Source: Paludibacteraceae bacterium
Lineage (GTDB): Bacteria; Bacteroidota; Bacteroidia; Bacteroidales; Paludibacteraceae
Direction: 5' to 3'
DNA: 64,000 bases
NCBI GenBank assembly: GCA_905234835.1
Contig: CAJOIZ010000003.1
Span: 62,001 to 126,000, forward strand
Position 1 is the first letter of the stretch, and each line of letters starts with the position of its first letter. The translations under genes were made by a program, and so were the position numbers. The notes under the pieces were generated by a model, which worked only from the letters and a program-made list of their open reading frames with translations, had not been told where the DNA came from and made no database searches. Of the stretch, positions 18,839 through 26,823 are shown one piece after another.

Positions 18839-18936
18839 TTTGTACGTTTTGAGAGTGCCTTTTGTACCTTTTGCGAATCTACTTTCTCAAAAAGGCTGCA
18901 CCTTTGCGCACCTTAAATCAACCAAAATACACAACC

Positions 18937-19770
18937 ATGAAAAAGCTCTTTACTCTTGCTGCCACAGTGGCAGTCATTGCAACGCTTTTCACAGCCTGCA
19001 AGAACAACAACGGCAACAACCCTACCGAACCCGAAAAGGACGGCGTTTACTACGCAAAGGACTATGTGGGTCAGCAGTGGGTTACCGACTCTACACGCGT
19101 AGGCGATGAACTCACCGGTGCGCCGCACGCATACATCTACGTCAAGTCCGAAACGATGGTCGAAATCAACGGATACGAAGATGAATACAGCATTGAGGGC
19201 AACATCCTGACGCTGCGTCCCAATGATGAGTATCCTATGCCGCTGACTATCCTCAGTGCCGACAAAGACCATGCTAAACTGAGTATGCCCGGTTTCGGAG
19301 GTGATGACGTTCCCGGTATTGTCTATATGACCCGTGTCGAGGAGCCGCAGGGCAATGACCTGGAGGTGAATATGGCCAATATAGCAGGCAAATGGCGTAT
19401 GATGTTCTTCATCCGCACGGAGACCTACCTCGACTCCAACAACCAGCAGCATACCTCTGTCCTCAAGCACGCGGAGCCCGGTGAAAGCCTTTTTGATTTC
19501 AGGAACGACGGCACGCTTACCGCAACCAACTCGTTAGATGCTATTTGGGGTGCAGAACCGATGACTGGCTGGTGGGAGCTGCAAGGCAACAAGATGGCGT
19601 ATGCTACCGGCAGCACCGAATACCCCGCAGTTAAGCCTGATCAGATTAGCGATGACTCATGGTCGGTAGTCACCAAACTGACTCAGAACGTGATGAAGCT
19701 CACCTATACCCAGACTGCCCAAGGCGGCTACAGTATGTCGTATATGTATTATTTCGTTAGGAAGAAATAG
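18937..19770 (+). CDS. Putative lipoprotein
   Basis: Start at ATG 18937, giving MKKLFTLAATVAVIATLFTAC with the lipobox cysteine at residue 21; the longer frame from 18862 lacks a signal start. 277 residues. After the Cys comes a short Asn/Glu-rich linker, then beta-rich repeated halves (VEINGYEDEYSIEGNILTLR; later IAGKWRMMFFIRTETYLD). The segments IAGKW and GWWELQGNKM resemble lipocalin-like DUFs of Bacteroidales, but I do not assign one. It sits alone behind the AraC-type regulator and is followed by a terminator at 19912. Confidence 0.8.
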   Translation: MKKLFTLAATVAVIATLFTACKNNNGNNPTEPEKDGVYYAKDYVGQQWVTDSTRVGDELTGAPHAYIYVKSETMVEINGYEDEYSIEGNILTLRPNDEYPMPLTILSADKDHAKLSMPGFGGDDVPGIVYMTRVEEPQGNDLEVNMANIAGKWRMMFFIRTETYLDSNNQQHTSVLKHAEPGESLFDFRNDGTLTATNSLDAIWGAEPMTGWWELQGNKMAYATGSTEYPAVKPDQISDDSWSVVTKLTQNVMKLTYTQTAQGGYSMSYMYYFVRKK

Positions 19771-19911
19771 TCGCTGCCCGCAGGGACACACCCCTGTCCC
19801 CCTGTACCGTAATAACGGATACTATAAGAAACAGTCTGTTGCCCGCAGGGACGTAACGCTGCCCTGTGCCGGAACAGTGGCATATTGTTTCTGCCAATAT
19901 CTCTTCCCAAG

Positions 19912-19949
19912 CCACAACCTCCCTCTCGGACGGTTGTGGTTTATTGTTG
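19912..19949 (+). terminator. Terminator of the lipoprotein gene
   Basis: CCACAACC (19912-19919) pairs perfectly with GGTTGTGG (19932-19939) and is followed by TTTATTGTT. Confidence 0.75.
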
Positions 19950-19959
19950 CAACCAGCGC

Positions 19960-20052
19960 AGTGCTCTGTCAGCGCAGCGGTCTGTCAGCATCAGCGGTCC
20001 GTCAGCGTAGCGGTCTGTCAGCGTAGCGATCCGTCAGCATAGCGGTCCAACA
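19960..20052 (+). repeat. Tandem array of ~16-base units
   Basis: Six consecutive variants of AGCGGTCTGTCAGCGT, one of them 17 bases and the last one partial. The units differ by one to four substitutions. Confidence 0.85.
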
Positions 20053-20073
20053 GTAATAAGGTACGGCAACGAC

Positions 20074-20123
20074 ACGATAGATATACGATAGATATACGAT
20101 AGATACACGATAGATATACGATA
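20074..20123 (+). repeat. Tandem array of 11-base units (ACGATAGATAT)
   Basis: Units start at 20074, 20085, 20096 and 20107, with a degenerate start at 20118. The reverse complement of a related 11-mer array occurs at 56484-56527 behind the cobalamin riboswitch. Confidence 0.88.
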
Positions 20124-20147
20124 CATTAAGCAGACCTCACCGAACAC

Positions 20148-20187
20148 TCACCGTACCCTCATCGTACTTTTCCCGCACGAAACCAAT
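20148..20187 (+). repeat. 40-base dispersed repeat, copy 1
   Basis: TCACCGTACCCTCATCGT followed by a block containing CCCGCACGAAACCAAT. The same 40 bases occur at 28677-28716 with three substitutions. The first half also resembles the start of the region at 47523, directly ahead of the second copy of the long element. Confidence 0.8.
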
Positions 20188-20269
20188 AAACCAAAAACCA
20201 TAACCCAAAATTACTGCAAAATATCTCATCAAACCGAATTATTTTCATAAAAATTCTTTGGGCATTTAT

Positions 20270-20505
20270 CGGTCAATATCATTCATTTTTTTGGTCTGTT
20301 CCTGTTCCTTCGTCGTTCATTTCCCGTTCATTGCCTGTTCAAAAAGTGCCTTCAGCCCTTTATTCATCGGTTACGCGAGTGCTTTTTTTTGGGGGGAATT
20401 TTCGGGGGAAAAGAGGGGGAATTATGTTGTATCGGACTGTAATAAAAGGAAATCTTTTTTTTGACAGATATTTGTGCATTTTTTGACAGATATTTGCGCA
20501 AAACC
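20270..20505 (+). repeat. Long dispersed intergenic element, copy A
   Basis: About 236 bases nearly identical to 47549-47803. Landmarks in order: GGTCAATA; four 11-base units ending GTTCA/GTTCC (20298-20341); AAAAAGTGCCTTCA; CATCGGTTACGCGAGTGC; a T run and G run; TTATGTTGTATCGGACTGTA; and two copies of TTGACAGATATTTG. A hydrophobic frame reading FVVHFPFI...CSKSAF...PLFIGYASAFF is open in both copies, but no good start codon or ribosome site accompanies it. Confidence 0.9.
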
Positions 20506-20557
20506 TCGGAAACGTGTATTTTTGCCGCCTGTAAAACCTCGGAAACGTGTATTTTTG
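20493..20557 (+). promoter_or_regulatory. Tandemly duplicated promoter ahead of the GSCFA gene
   Basis: TTTG at 20493-20496, at the end of the repeat element, stands 20 bases before TATTTTTG (20517-20524). A second TATTTTTG lies exactly 33 bases later (20550-20557) because the block AACCTCGGAAACGTGTATTT is duplicated. Further, weaker copies of CTCGGAAACGTGTA begin near 20572 and 20607. Confidence 0.6.
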
Positions 20558-20651
20558 AGCATATACGAACCCTCGGAAACGTGTAAACGGGGTATGTTAA
20601 AAACATCTGAAACGCGTATATTAGTGCGTTACGTATGAAATCAGACAGTAT

Positions 20652-21467
20652 ATGCAGTTCACTACACCCATAGACATAGCCCGTTCGCCGTGGGAGATAA
20701 GGTACGAGGACAGGATGCTGTTCCTCGGCTCGTGTTTCTCGGACCATATAGCATCGTATCTTCAGCGGTATTACTTCCAAGTAACAGCCAATCCTACAGG
20801 CACGCTATATAACCCTGTGTCCATTGCGCATCACAGCGGTCTGCTGAAAGAGGCGGATGTGGTATTAGTCACATTCGGCACGGCATGGGTCTATATCGAC
20901 AATCTGCTGACTGCTACGGACAATCCGCTTGACCGTGTAGTGGACAATTGCCTGAAGCGTCCCGCTGCCGAGTTCACCCGATATCGCTTGACCAAAGAGG
21001 AGATTGTCTCGCTGTGGCTGCCCATATTGCAACAGTATGCGGACAAACGTTTTGTCTTTACCGTCTCGCCGATACGGCATATCAAGGACGGTCTGCACGA
21101 GAACCAGTTGAGCAAAGCCATTCTTTTAGAAGCGGTGGATGACCTGCTGCGGCAAGCGGCGGAAACGGGTGTCAGGGCGGGTTATTTCCCCTCTTACGAG
21201 ATACTGTTGGACGAACTGCGCGACTACCGCTTTTACGCGGCGGATATGATGCACCCCTCGGAAGTGGCGGTTGAGTATATATTCTCGCGCTTTGCGGAGA
21301 CGTATCTGTATGATGCCGCTACGCAGGCGGACATGCGCACCCTGCACCAACTATGGTTGGATATGAACCACCGGCCGCTGCACCCTGACAGTGAGGATTA
21401 CAAGGCGTTTGCCCGGTCGGTACAGAGCCGCCGTGACGAACTGCAAAAGCAATATTCGTGGATTTGA
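20652..21467 (+). CDS. GSCFA domain protein
   Basis: 271 residues. The name-giving motif is present as FLGSCFSDHIASYL (~28-41). It is followed by GTLYNPVSIAH, an invariant-looking TFGTAWVY, NCLKRPAAEF, and SPIRHIKDGLHENQLSKA. A late MMHPSEVAVEYIF block resembles the C-terminal His block of SGNH/GDSL-like hydrolases. GSCFA proteins are conserved in Bacteroidota and alphaproteobacteria and are of uncertain function. There are 7 bases before the menaquinone methyltransferase gene, so the two are likely co-transcribed from the promoter at 20493-20557. Confidence 0.88.
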   Translation: MQFTTPIDIARSPWEIRYEDRMLFLGSCFSDHIASYLQRYYFQVTANPTGTLYNPVSIAHHSGLLKEADVVLVTFGTAWVYIDNLLTATDNPLDRVVDNCLKRPAAEFTRYRLTKEEIVSLWLPILQQYADKRFVFTVSPIRHIKDGLHENQLSKAILLEAVDDLLRQAAETGVRAGYFPSYEILLDELRDYRFYAADMMHPSEVAVEYIFSRFAETYLYDAATQADMRTLHQLWLDMNHRPLHPDSEDYKAFARSVQSRRDELQKQYSWI

Positions 21468-21474
21468 GCGTAGG

Positions 21475-22164
21475 ATGGACGAAAAGAAGAATATAGGGTC
21501 GCTGTTTGACCGCATAGCGGGTAAGTATGACCGCATCAACCACCTCCTTTCGCTTGACATTGACAAGTGTTGGCGAAGGCGTGCTGTCCGGCAGCTGTCG
21601 AAGGCAGACCGCGTATTGGACGTAGCGGTCGGCACAGGTGACCTCGCCATCGAACTGGTCCGTAGCGGCAAGGCGCAGCAGGTGCAGGGGATAGACCTCA
21701 GTGCAGGAATGATGGCGGTTGCGGCGAAAAAGGTGGTGGCTGCCGGTCTTTCCGACCGTATCAGCATGGAGCAGGGCAGTGCCTTCGACATGCCTTACGC
21801 CGATGATTCGTTTGACGCGGTGACGTGCGGTTTCGGAGTGCGCAATTTCTCGGATTTGGACAAAGGACTGCGTGAGATGTACCGTGTCCTCCGTCCGGGA
21901 GGGGAAGTGCTTGTTCTTGAGTTCGGCTATCCGGAGCAGCCTGTGATGCGTTGGTTGTATGACTTCTATTTCAGTCGTCTGATGCCGCTGATAGGCAGAC
22001 TCGTGAGCGGAGACAAGACTGCGTATGCCTATTTCCGCAACTCCGTAAAGGGCTTTGTGCGGGGCGAGGCGTTCTGCGACCGTCTGCGCCAGGCAGGGTT
22101 TAGGGATGTTGCCTTTACCCCCATGACTTTTGGTATCTGTATGGTGTATAAAGCAGCAAAGTGA
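21475..22164 (+). CDS. ubiE: Demethylmenaquinone methyltransferase
   Basis: Start at ATG 21475 (MDEKKNIGSLFDRIAGKYD), 229 residues; the longer frame overlaps the GSCFA gene. UbiE/MenG motifs are clear: FDRIAGKYDRINHLLSL at the start, VLDVAVGTGDLAIEL (SAM motif I), ITCGFGVRN-like VTCGFGVRNFSDL, and GGEVLVLEFGYPE. It performs the last methylation of menaquinone biosynthesis at the membrane surface. Bacteroidales use menaquinone for fumarate respiration, so this is a core gene; the menG name is equally used. Confidence 0.93.
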   Translation: MDEKKNIGSLFDRIAGKYDRINHLLSLDIDKCWRRRAVRQLSKADRVLDVAVGTGDLAIELVRSGKAQQVQGIDLSAGMMAVAAKKVVAAGLSDRISMEQGSAFDMPYADDSFDAVTCGFGVRNFSDLDKGLREMYRVLRPGGEVLVLEFGYPEQPVMRWLYDFYFSRLMPLIGRLVSGDKTAYAYFRNSVKGFVRGEAFCDRLRQAGFRDVAFTPMTFGICMVYKAAK

Positions 22165-22195
22165 TTGGATGGCATCAAAGAAATGTGTACTTTTG
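22165..22195 (+). promoter_or_regulatory. Promoter of miaB
   Basis: TTGG at 22165 and TACTTTTG at 22188-22195, with about 20 bases between. The ATG follows 23 bases later. Confidence 0.7.
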
Positions 22196-22218
22196 CGCGC
22201 TGTTAGAAACACGTAACT

Positions 22219-23550
22219 ATGAAAAGATTCTATATAGAGACCTACGGCTGCCAGATGAACGTGGCGGACAGCGAGGTGGTCAGCGCTATTATGCAAACCA
22301 CGAACGCGCAGATCACCGACCGGTGGGAAGACGCTGACATCATCATCCTCAACACCTGCTCCATACGCGACAAGGCTGAGCAGACAGTATGCCACCGCTT
22401 GCAGGAACTGAAGGCTTTGAGCCGCAAGAACCCGCGCAGACGTATCTTCGGCGTGATAGGCTGTATGGCGGAGCGGATGGGTGAGGAACTGCTCAATGAC
22501 AGGGGAGTGGACTTCGTGGCGGGTCCGGACGCTTATCTCGACATTCCTAACCTGCTTGCCGAGGTTGAGCAGGGACACAAGGCTATCAACATACAGCTGA
22601 GTACCACGGAGACCTACCGCGACATCCTTCCTGCCCGTATAGGCAAGACCATCAGCGGGTTCGTGAGCATCATGCGCGGCTGCAACAACTTCTGCTCCTA
22701 TTGCGTAGTGCCCTACACACGCGGTCGTGAGCGCAGCCGCGACGTGGAGAGCATACTTCGCGAGGTCAATGACCTGCACGAACGCGGCTATAAGGAGGTG
22801 ACGCTGTTAGGGCAGAATGTCAATTCGTACTGCTACGAAGCGGACGGCGAAAAAGTGACGTTCCCGTTGCTGTTAGCGCGTGTGGCGGAAGCGGTGCCGG
22901 ATATGCGGGTGCGTTTCACCACCTCCCATCCCAAGGACATGTCCGACGAGACGCTCTATACGATAGCACGCTACAACAACCTGTGCCAGTTCATCCACCT
23001 GCCCGTGCAAAGCGGCAGCAACCGTATCCTGAAACTGATGAATCGCAAATACACCCGTGAGGACTATTTAGACCGTATTGCCGCCATCCGTCGCATCCTG
23101 CCCGATGCGGCTATAGGAACAGACCTGTTCTGCGGCTTTCATTCGGAGACATTGGAAGACCACGAACTGACGCTCTCGCTGATGCGGGAGGTACGTTTTG
23201 ATACGGCTTTCCTATTCAAGTACAGCGAGCGTCCGGGTACGTTTGCATCCCGCCATCTGCCCGACGATATACCCGAAGAGGAGAAAGTGCGCCGTCTGAA
23301 CGAACTGATTGATTTGCAGAACAAACTATCGCTTGAGTCGAACCAACGGGAGGTCGGCAAAACAGAGGAGGTGTTGGTGGAAGGCTTCAGCCGCCGCAAC
23401 AAGGATGAGATGATGGGGCGGACATCGCGTTACAAGACAGTTGTTTTTCCGCGTGGGGACGCTTCGCATCCTGTTGCCATCGGTCAGTTCCTGAAGGTTC
23501 GCATCGACTCGGCTTCGGCTGCAACCCTCAAGGGAACACCTGTTTTTTAG
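22219..23550 (+). CDS. miaB: tRNA-2-methylthio-N6-dimethylallyladenosine synthase
   Basis: 443 residues, the usual MiaB length. The N-terminal UPF0004 domain carries cluster cysteines C11, C47 and C82. The radical-SAM motif CNNFCSYC has Cys at 155, 159 and 162. A C-terminal TRAM domain follows (TEEVLVEGFSRRNKDEMMGR...). It inserts a methylthio group at position 2 of i6A37 in tRNAs reading U-starting codons. The TYGCQMNVADSE start and the TRAM sequence favour MiaB over MtaB or RimO. It has its own promoter. Confidence 0.94.
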   Translation: MKRFYIETYGCQMNVADSEVVSAIMQTTNAQITDRWEDADIIILNTCSIRDKAEQTVCHRLQELKALSRKNPRRRIFGVIGCMAERMGEELLNDRGVDFVAGPDAYLDIPNLLAEVEQGHKAINIQLSTTETYRDILPARIGKTISGFVSIMRGCNNFCSYCVVPYTRGRERSRDVESILREVNDLHERGYKEVTLLGQNVNSYCYEADGEKVTFPLLLARVAEAVPDMRVRFTTSHPKDMSDETLYTIARYNNLCQFIHLPVQSGSNRILKLMNRKYTREDYLDRIAAIRRILPDAAIGTDLFCGFHSETLEDHELTLSLMREVRFDTAFLFKYSERPGTFASRHLPDDIPEEEKVRRLNELIDLQNKLSLESNQREVGKTEEVLVEGFSRRNKDEMMGRTSRYKTVVFPRGDASHPVAIGQFLKVRIDSASAATLKGTPVF

Positions 23551-23557
23551 CAGGAAC

Positions 23558-23588
23558 TTGTTTTATTCGGTAGATATCCTTACTTTTG
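23558..23588 (+). promoter_or_regulatory. Promoter of the cytidine deaminase operon
   Basis: TTG at 23558-23560 and TACTTTTG at 23581-23588. It probably drives cdd, the permease gene and ribBA, which follow with overlaps or very short gaps. Confidence 0.7.
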
Positions 23589-23616
23589 CGCGATTTTACA
23601 AAAAAGGCAGAACGCT

Positions 23617-24090
23617 ATGCAGGAGGAAGTACTTCAAATCAGAGCCGTCCGTTTGACTTGGGACGAGTTGTCGGACGTTCAGCGCGAACTGGTTGCTGCG
23701 GCAAAGGAAATGACGTCCAAGTCGTATAGCCCGTATTCCCATTTCTCTGTCGGTGCTGCGGCTCGTTTGGCAGACGGGCGGATTGTCCGTGGCAGCAACC
23801 AAGAGAACGCCGCCTATCCGAGCGGGTTGTGCGCCGAGCGCACGACGCTGTTTGCTGCAAACGCCAATTATCCCGAACAGGCGGTCGAGTCGTTGGCGAT
23901 AGCGTGTTTCACGGGTGGTCACTTTACCGCCAGACCGGGTGCGCCGTGCGGAGGATGCAGGCAGGTGATGGTGGAAACGGAACACCGATTCGGGCGGCCG
24001 ATGGAGGTGATTCTCTACGGTGAAGAGTTTATCTATCTCTTCCGTAGCGCAGCCGACCTGCTCCCGTTAGTCTTTACTGATTTGTATTGA
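23617..24090 (+). CDS. cdd: Cytidine deaminase
   Basis: 157 residues, slightly longer than the ~130-residue homotetrameric class through an N-terminal extension of about 20. The zinc site is C72-A-E74 plus C111-x-x-C114 (GAPCGGCRQ), with Glu74 as the proton shuttle. YSPYSHFSVGAA is the substrate-binding start. It deaminates cytidine/deoxycytidine to uridine in pyrimidine salvage. The permease gene follows about 15 bases later. Confidence 0.93.
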   Translation: MQEEVLQIRAVRLTWDELSDVQRELVAAAKEMTSKSYSPYSHFSVGAAARLADGRIVRGSNQENAAYPSGLCAERTTLFAANANYPEQAVESLAIACFTGGHFTARPGAPCGGCRQVMVETEHRFGRPMEVILYGEEFIYLFRSAADLLPLVFTDLY

Positions 24091-24104
24091 GAGAGCGTTG
24101 CGCT

Positions 24105-25586
24105 ATGCATCCGACATTCGGCATGAAGAAATTAGACAGGTATATGCTTCGGAATTTCCTGGGGCTGTTCTTCCTGACGTTTGTCATCTGCTGTTTCATC
24201 CTTCTGATGCAGTTGCTCTGGATGCGTATCAACGACATCGTAGGCAAGGGAGTGGAGATATGGGTGTTGTTAGAGTTCCTGTTCTATGCTGTGCTGTCGG
24301 TTGTGCCGATGGCGTTGCCGTTAGCCATCCTATTGGCATCGCTGATGACCTTCGGCAATCTGGGCGAGCGGTTTGAACTGACGGCTATGAAGTCGGCAGG
24401 CATCAGTCTGTTCCGCATTATGCGGCCATTGACCGTTTTTATAGCGTTGGTCTGTGTGAGCGCGTTTTTCTTCTCCAATAACATCCTGCCGAAGACGCAG
24501 GTCAAGTTCTGGACACTGGTCTTTTCCCTGCGGCAGAAGTCGCCCGAACTGGACATCCCGGCGGGTGAATTCTATACGGGTATTAACGGCTACAATATCT
24601 ATGTGCGCAAGAAAGACACCCGCACGGGGTTGCTGCGCGACTTGATGATATACGATTACTCCAACGGCTTTCAGAATGCGTCTGTGACGGTTGCCGATTC
24701 AGGCAGAGTCTGTACAACGGCTGACCAGAAGTACCTGCAACTGACGCTCTATCAGGGGGAGAGTTTTGAGAACTTGAGTCAGGAGCAACAACGTGCGACC
24801 CGCTCGGCACAGAACGTCCCTTACCGCCGCGAGATGTTCCGCCGCAAGACGCTGCTCATCGAGTTTGACACGGAGTTCACGCGCTACGACGAGTCGGTGC
24901 TGAATGACCAGCACGTGAGCAAGAACATGGCTTCACTGCTCCATTCCATTGACTCAGTGGGTGTGTTAGCGGATGAGAAGAGCCGTCAGCAGAGCGATGA
25001 CCTGTACAAGCAACATTATCTGGGACGTGATAATCAGGCTCCGTTGGTTTATCCGGATGAGGATACGGTGTATGCCGCGCTGAATATCGATTCGCTGTAT
25101 GCCATATTCACCCCGACGGACCAGCAGCGCGCTTTGCAGTATGCCATCGACGAGGCGCGCAGGTACAAAGATATCGTGCAGTACAACTCCATCCTGTTAG
25201 ACGATTATCAGCGGTACATCCGCAAGCACGAGATAGAGTTGCACCGCAAGTTCACATTGGCTTTCGCCTGTCTGATCTTTTTCTTTATCGGTGTGCCGTT
25301 AGGTGCCATCATCCGTAAGGGCGGTTTGGGTGCACCTATAGTGATTTCGGTGGCGTTGTTCATTGTGTATTACATCATTGACAATGCGGGTTACAAGATG
25401 GCTCGTGAGGCGTTGTGGCCCGTATGGCAGGGGATGTGGCTGTCGTCGTTCGTGCTGCTGCCGTTAGGCATCTTTCTGACTTACAAGGCGGCGACAGATT
25501 CGGCTCTGTTCAACCCCGAAGTGTGGATCCGCGAGGCGGAAAAGATAACGAATAAACTAAAAAAACTCTATAAACAGAATGGATAA
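24105..25586 (+). CDS. LptF/LptG (YjgP/YjgQ) family permease
   Basis: Possible starts are ATG 24105 (after GAGAGAG) or 24123 (MKKLDRYML); a TTG at 24087 is less likely. About 493 residues. Membrane helices near the N-terminus ([21 protein letters not shown]), around residues 45-100, and three at the C-terminus flank a periplasmic beta domain (~130-340), the LptF/G layout. These permeases form the membrane part of the ABC transporter that lifts LPS onto the periplasmic bridge. Many Bacteroidota have a single such gene. It overlaps ribBA by 8 bases. Confidence 0.85.
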   Translation: MHPTFGMKKLDRYMLRNFLGLFFLTFVICCFILLMQLLWMRINDIVGKGVEIWVLLEFLFYAVLSVVPMALPLAILLASLMTFGNLGERFELTAMKSAGISLFRIMRPLTVFIALVCVSAFFFSNNILPKTQVKFWTLVFSLRQKSPELDIPAGEFYTGINGYNIYVRKKDTRTGLLRDLMIYDYSNGFQNASVTVADSGRVCTTADQKYLQLTLYQGESFENLSQEQQRATRSAQNVPYRREMFRRKTLLIEFDTEFTRYDESVLNDQHVSKNMASLLHSIDSVGVLADEKSRQQSDDLYKQHYLGRDNQAPLVYPDEDTVYAALNIDSLYAIFTPTDQQRALQYAIDEARRYKDIVQYNSILLDDYQRYIRKHEIELHRKFTLAFACLIFFFIGVPLGAIIRKGGLGAPIVISVALFIVYYIIDNAGYKMAREALWPVWQGMWLSSFVLLPLGIFLTYKAATDSALFNPEVWIREAEKITNKLKKLYKQNG

Positions 25587-26820
25587 GATAGAAGATGCTT
25601 TGGAGGACATCCGTCAAGGTAAGTTTGTGATTGTGGTGGATGACGAGGACCGTGAGAACGAGGGTGACTTTATCACGGCGGCGGAACTGATAACGCCTGA
25701 AAAGGTGAATTTCATGCTGCAGCACGGTCGCGGTGTGCTGTGTGTGCCGCTATTAGAGGAACGTTGTGCCGAGTTGGGTCTGATGCACCAGGTGGCGAAC
25801 AACACCTCAATGCTCGGTACGCCTTTTACGATTACGGTGGACAAGATAGAGGGCTGCACCACGGGTGTCAGTGCTTCCGACCGCGCCGCCACCATCCGCG
25901 CTTTAGCTGACCCTGCATCTACCGCCGACACGTTCGGCCGTCCGGGACATATCAACCCGCTATATGCCAAGTCACGCGGTGTGCTGCGCCGCGCCGGACA
26001 TACGGAAGCGTCCATCGACCTGATGCGTCTGTCGGGTATGCGTCCCGCTGCGGCTCTCATTGAGATTATGAACGAGGACGGCACGATGGCGCGTATGCCG
26101 CAGTTGGAGAAAGTGGCAGCCGAATACGGGTTGCGGCTAATCAGCATCAAGGACCTGATAGCCTACCGTATCAGCCATCCGTACAAAGCTGACCAGGATG
26201 GGAACGACCAAGCCGAGATGGACGGCACATTAGTAGAACGCGGTGAGACGGTCTTTCTGCCTACGGTGTACGGCGATTTCTACCTGACTCCCTTCCGTCA
26301 GCTGAGTAACGGATTGGAGCATGTGGTACTGACCAAGGGCGAGTGGCAAGAGGATGAGCCGGTGCTGTGCCGCGTACATAGTTCGTGCCTGACGGGCGAC
26401 CTGCTTGGCAGCCGCAAGTGCGACTGCGGCGAGCAACTGCACCGCGCCCTGCAGATGATTCAGGAAGAAGGCAAGGGCATTCTGGTGTATATGAACCAGG
26501 AAGGCAGAGGCATCGGCCTGATGAACAAGATTCGCGCCTACAAACTGCAGGAACAGGGTGAGGACACTGTGGAGGCTAACGTTCATTTAGGCTTCCGTCC
26601 TGACGAAAGAGACTATGGTGTAGGAGCGCAAATCCTGCGTGCAATGGGGACGAAGAAGCTGCGCCTGATGACTAACAATCCCGTCAAGCGGGTGGGGTTG
26701 GAGAGTTATGGCATAGAAATTGTAGAGAATATACCAATAGAGATTCAACCGAATCCGTATAACGAACGCTATATGCGTACAAAGAAAGAAAAAATGCATC
26801 ACAACCTTAATTTAGTTTAA
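25579..26820 (+). CDS. ribBA: Bifunctional 3,4-dihydroxy-2-butanone-4-phosphate synthase / GTP cyclohydrolase II
   Basis: 413 residues. RibB domain ~1-200: [18 protein letters not shown] (acidic metal-binding site) and the [12 protein letters not shown] loop. RibA domain ~205-400: the zinc cysteines in [19 protein letters not shown], the catalytic [11 protein letters not shown], and MTNNPVKR. It supplies both committed precursors of riboflavin. The start codon lies inside the end of the permease gene. Both active sites look intact. Confidence 0.95.
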   Translation: MDKIEDALEDIRQGKFVIVVDDEDRENEGDFITAAELITPEKVNFMLQHGRGVLCVPLLEERCAELGLMHQVANNTSMLGTPFTITVDKIEGCTTGVSASDRAATIRALADPASTADTFGRPGHINPLYAKSRGVLRRAGHTEASIDLMRLSGMRPAAALIEIMNEDGTMARMPQLEKVAAEYGLRLISIKDLIAYRISHPYKADQDGNDQAEMDGTLVERGETVFLPTVYGDFYLTPFRQLSNGLEHVVLTKGEWQEDEPVLCRVHSSCLTGDLLGSRKCDCGEQLHRALQMIQEEGKGILVYMNQEGRGIGLMNKIRAYKLQEQGEDTVEANVHLGFRPDERDYGVGAQILRAMGTKKLRLMTNNPVKRVGLESYGIEIVENIPIEIQPNPYNERYMRTKKEKMHHNLNLV

Positions 26821-26823
26821 GCC

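Larger units (their letters stand above)
19771..20651. other. Repeat-dense spacer without genes
   Basis: This 881-base spacer has no credible gene. It starts with two GCCCGCAGGGAC blocks (19776 and 19842), then a terminator, a 16-base-period array, an 11-base-period array, a 40-base dispersed repeat, a ~236-base element with a second copy at 47.5 kb, and a 33-base duplicated promoter. Each is listed separately. Confidence 0.75.

Noticed and set aside
19960..20052. 16-base array considered as a replication origin or iteron set
   Set aside because: No dnaA or rep gene, no DnaA boxes and no strand switch in gene order nearby.
20258..20464. Hydrophobic ~68-codon frame in the long repeat element (also at 47.5 kb), tempting as a type I toxin-like peptide
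   Set aside because: Only TTG-type or distant starts, no ribosome site, and the copies are too similar at DNA level to show protein selection. Kept only as part of the repeat finding.
21319..22779. 486-codon minus-strand frame over ubiE and miaB
   Set aside because: It is antisense to two well-conserved housekeeping genes with intact catalytic motifs.
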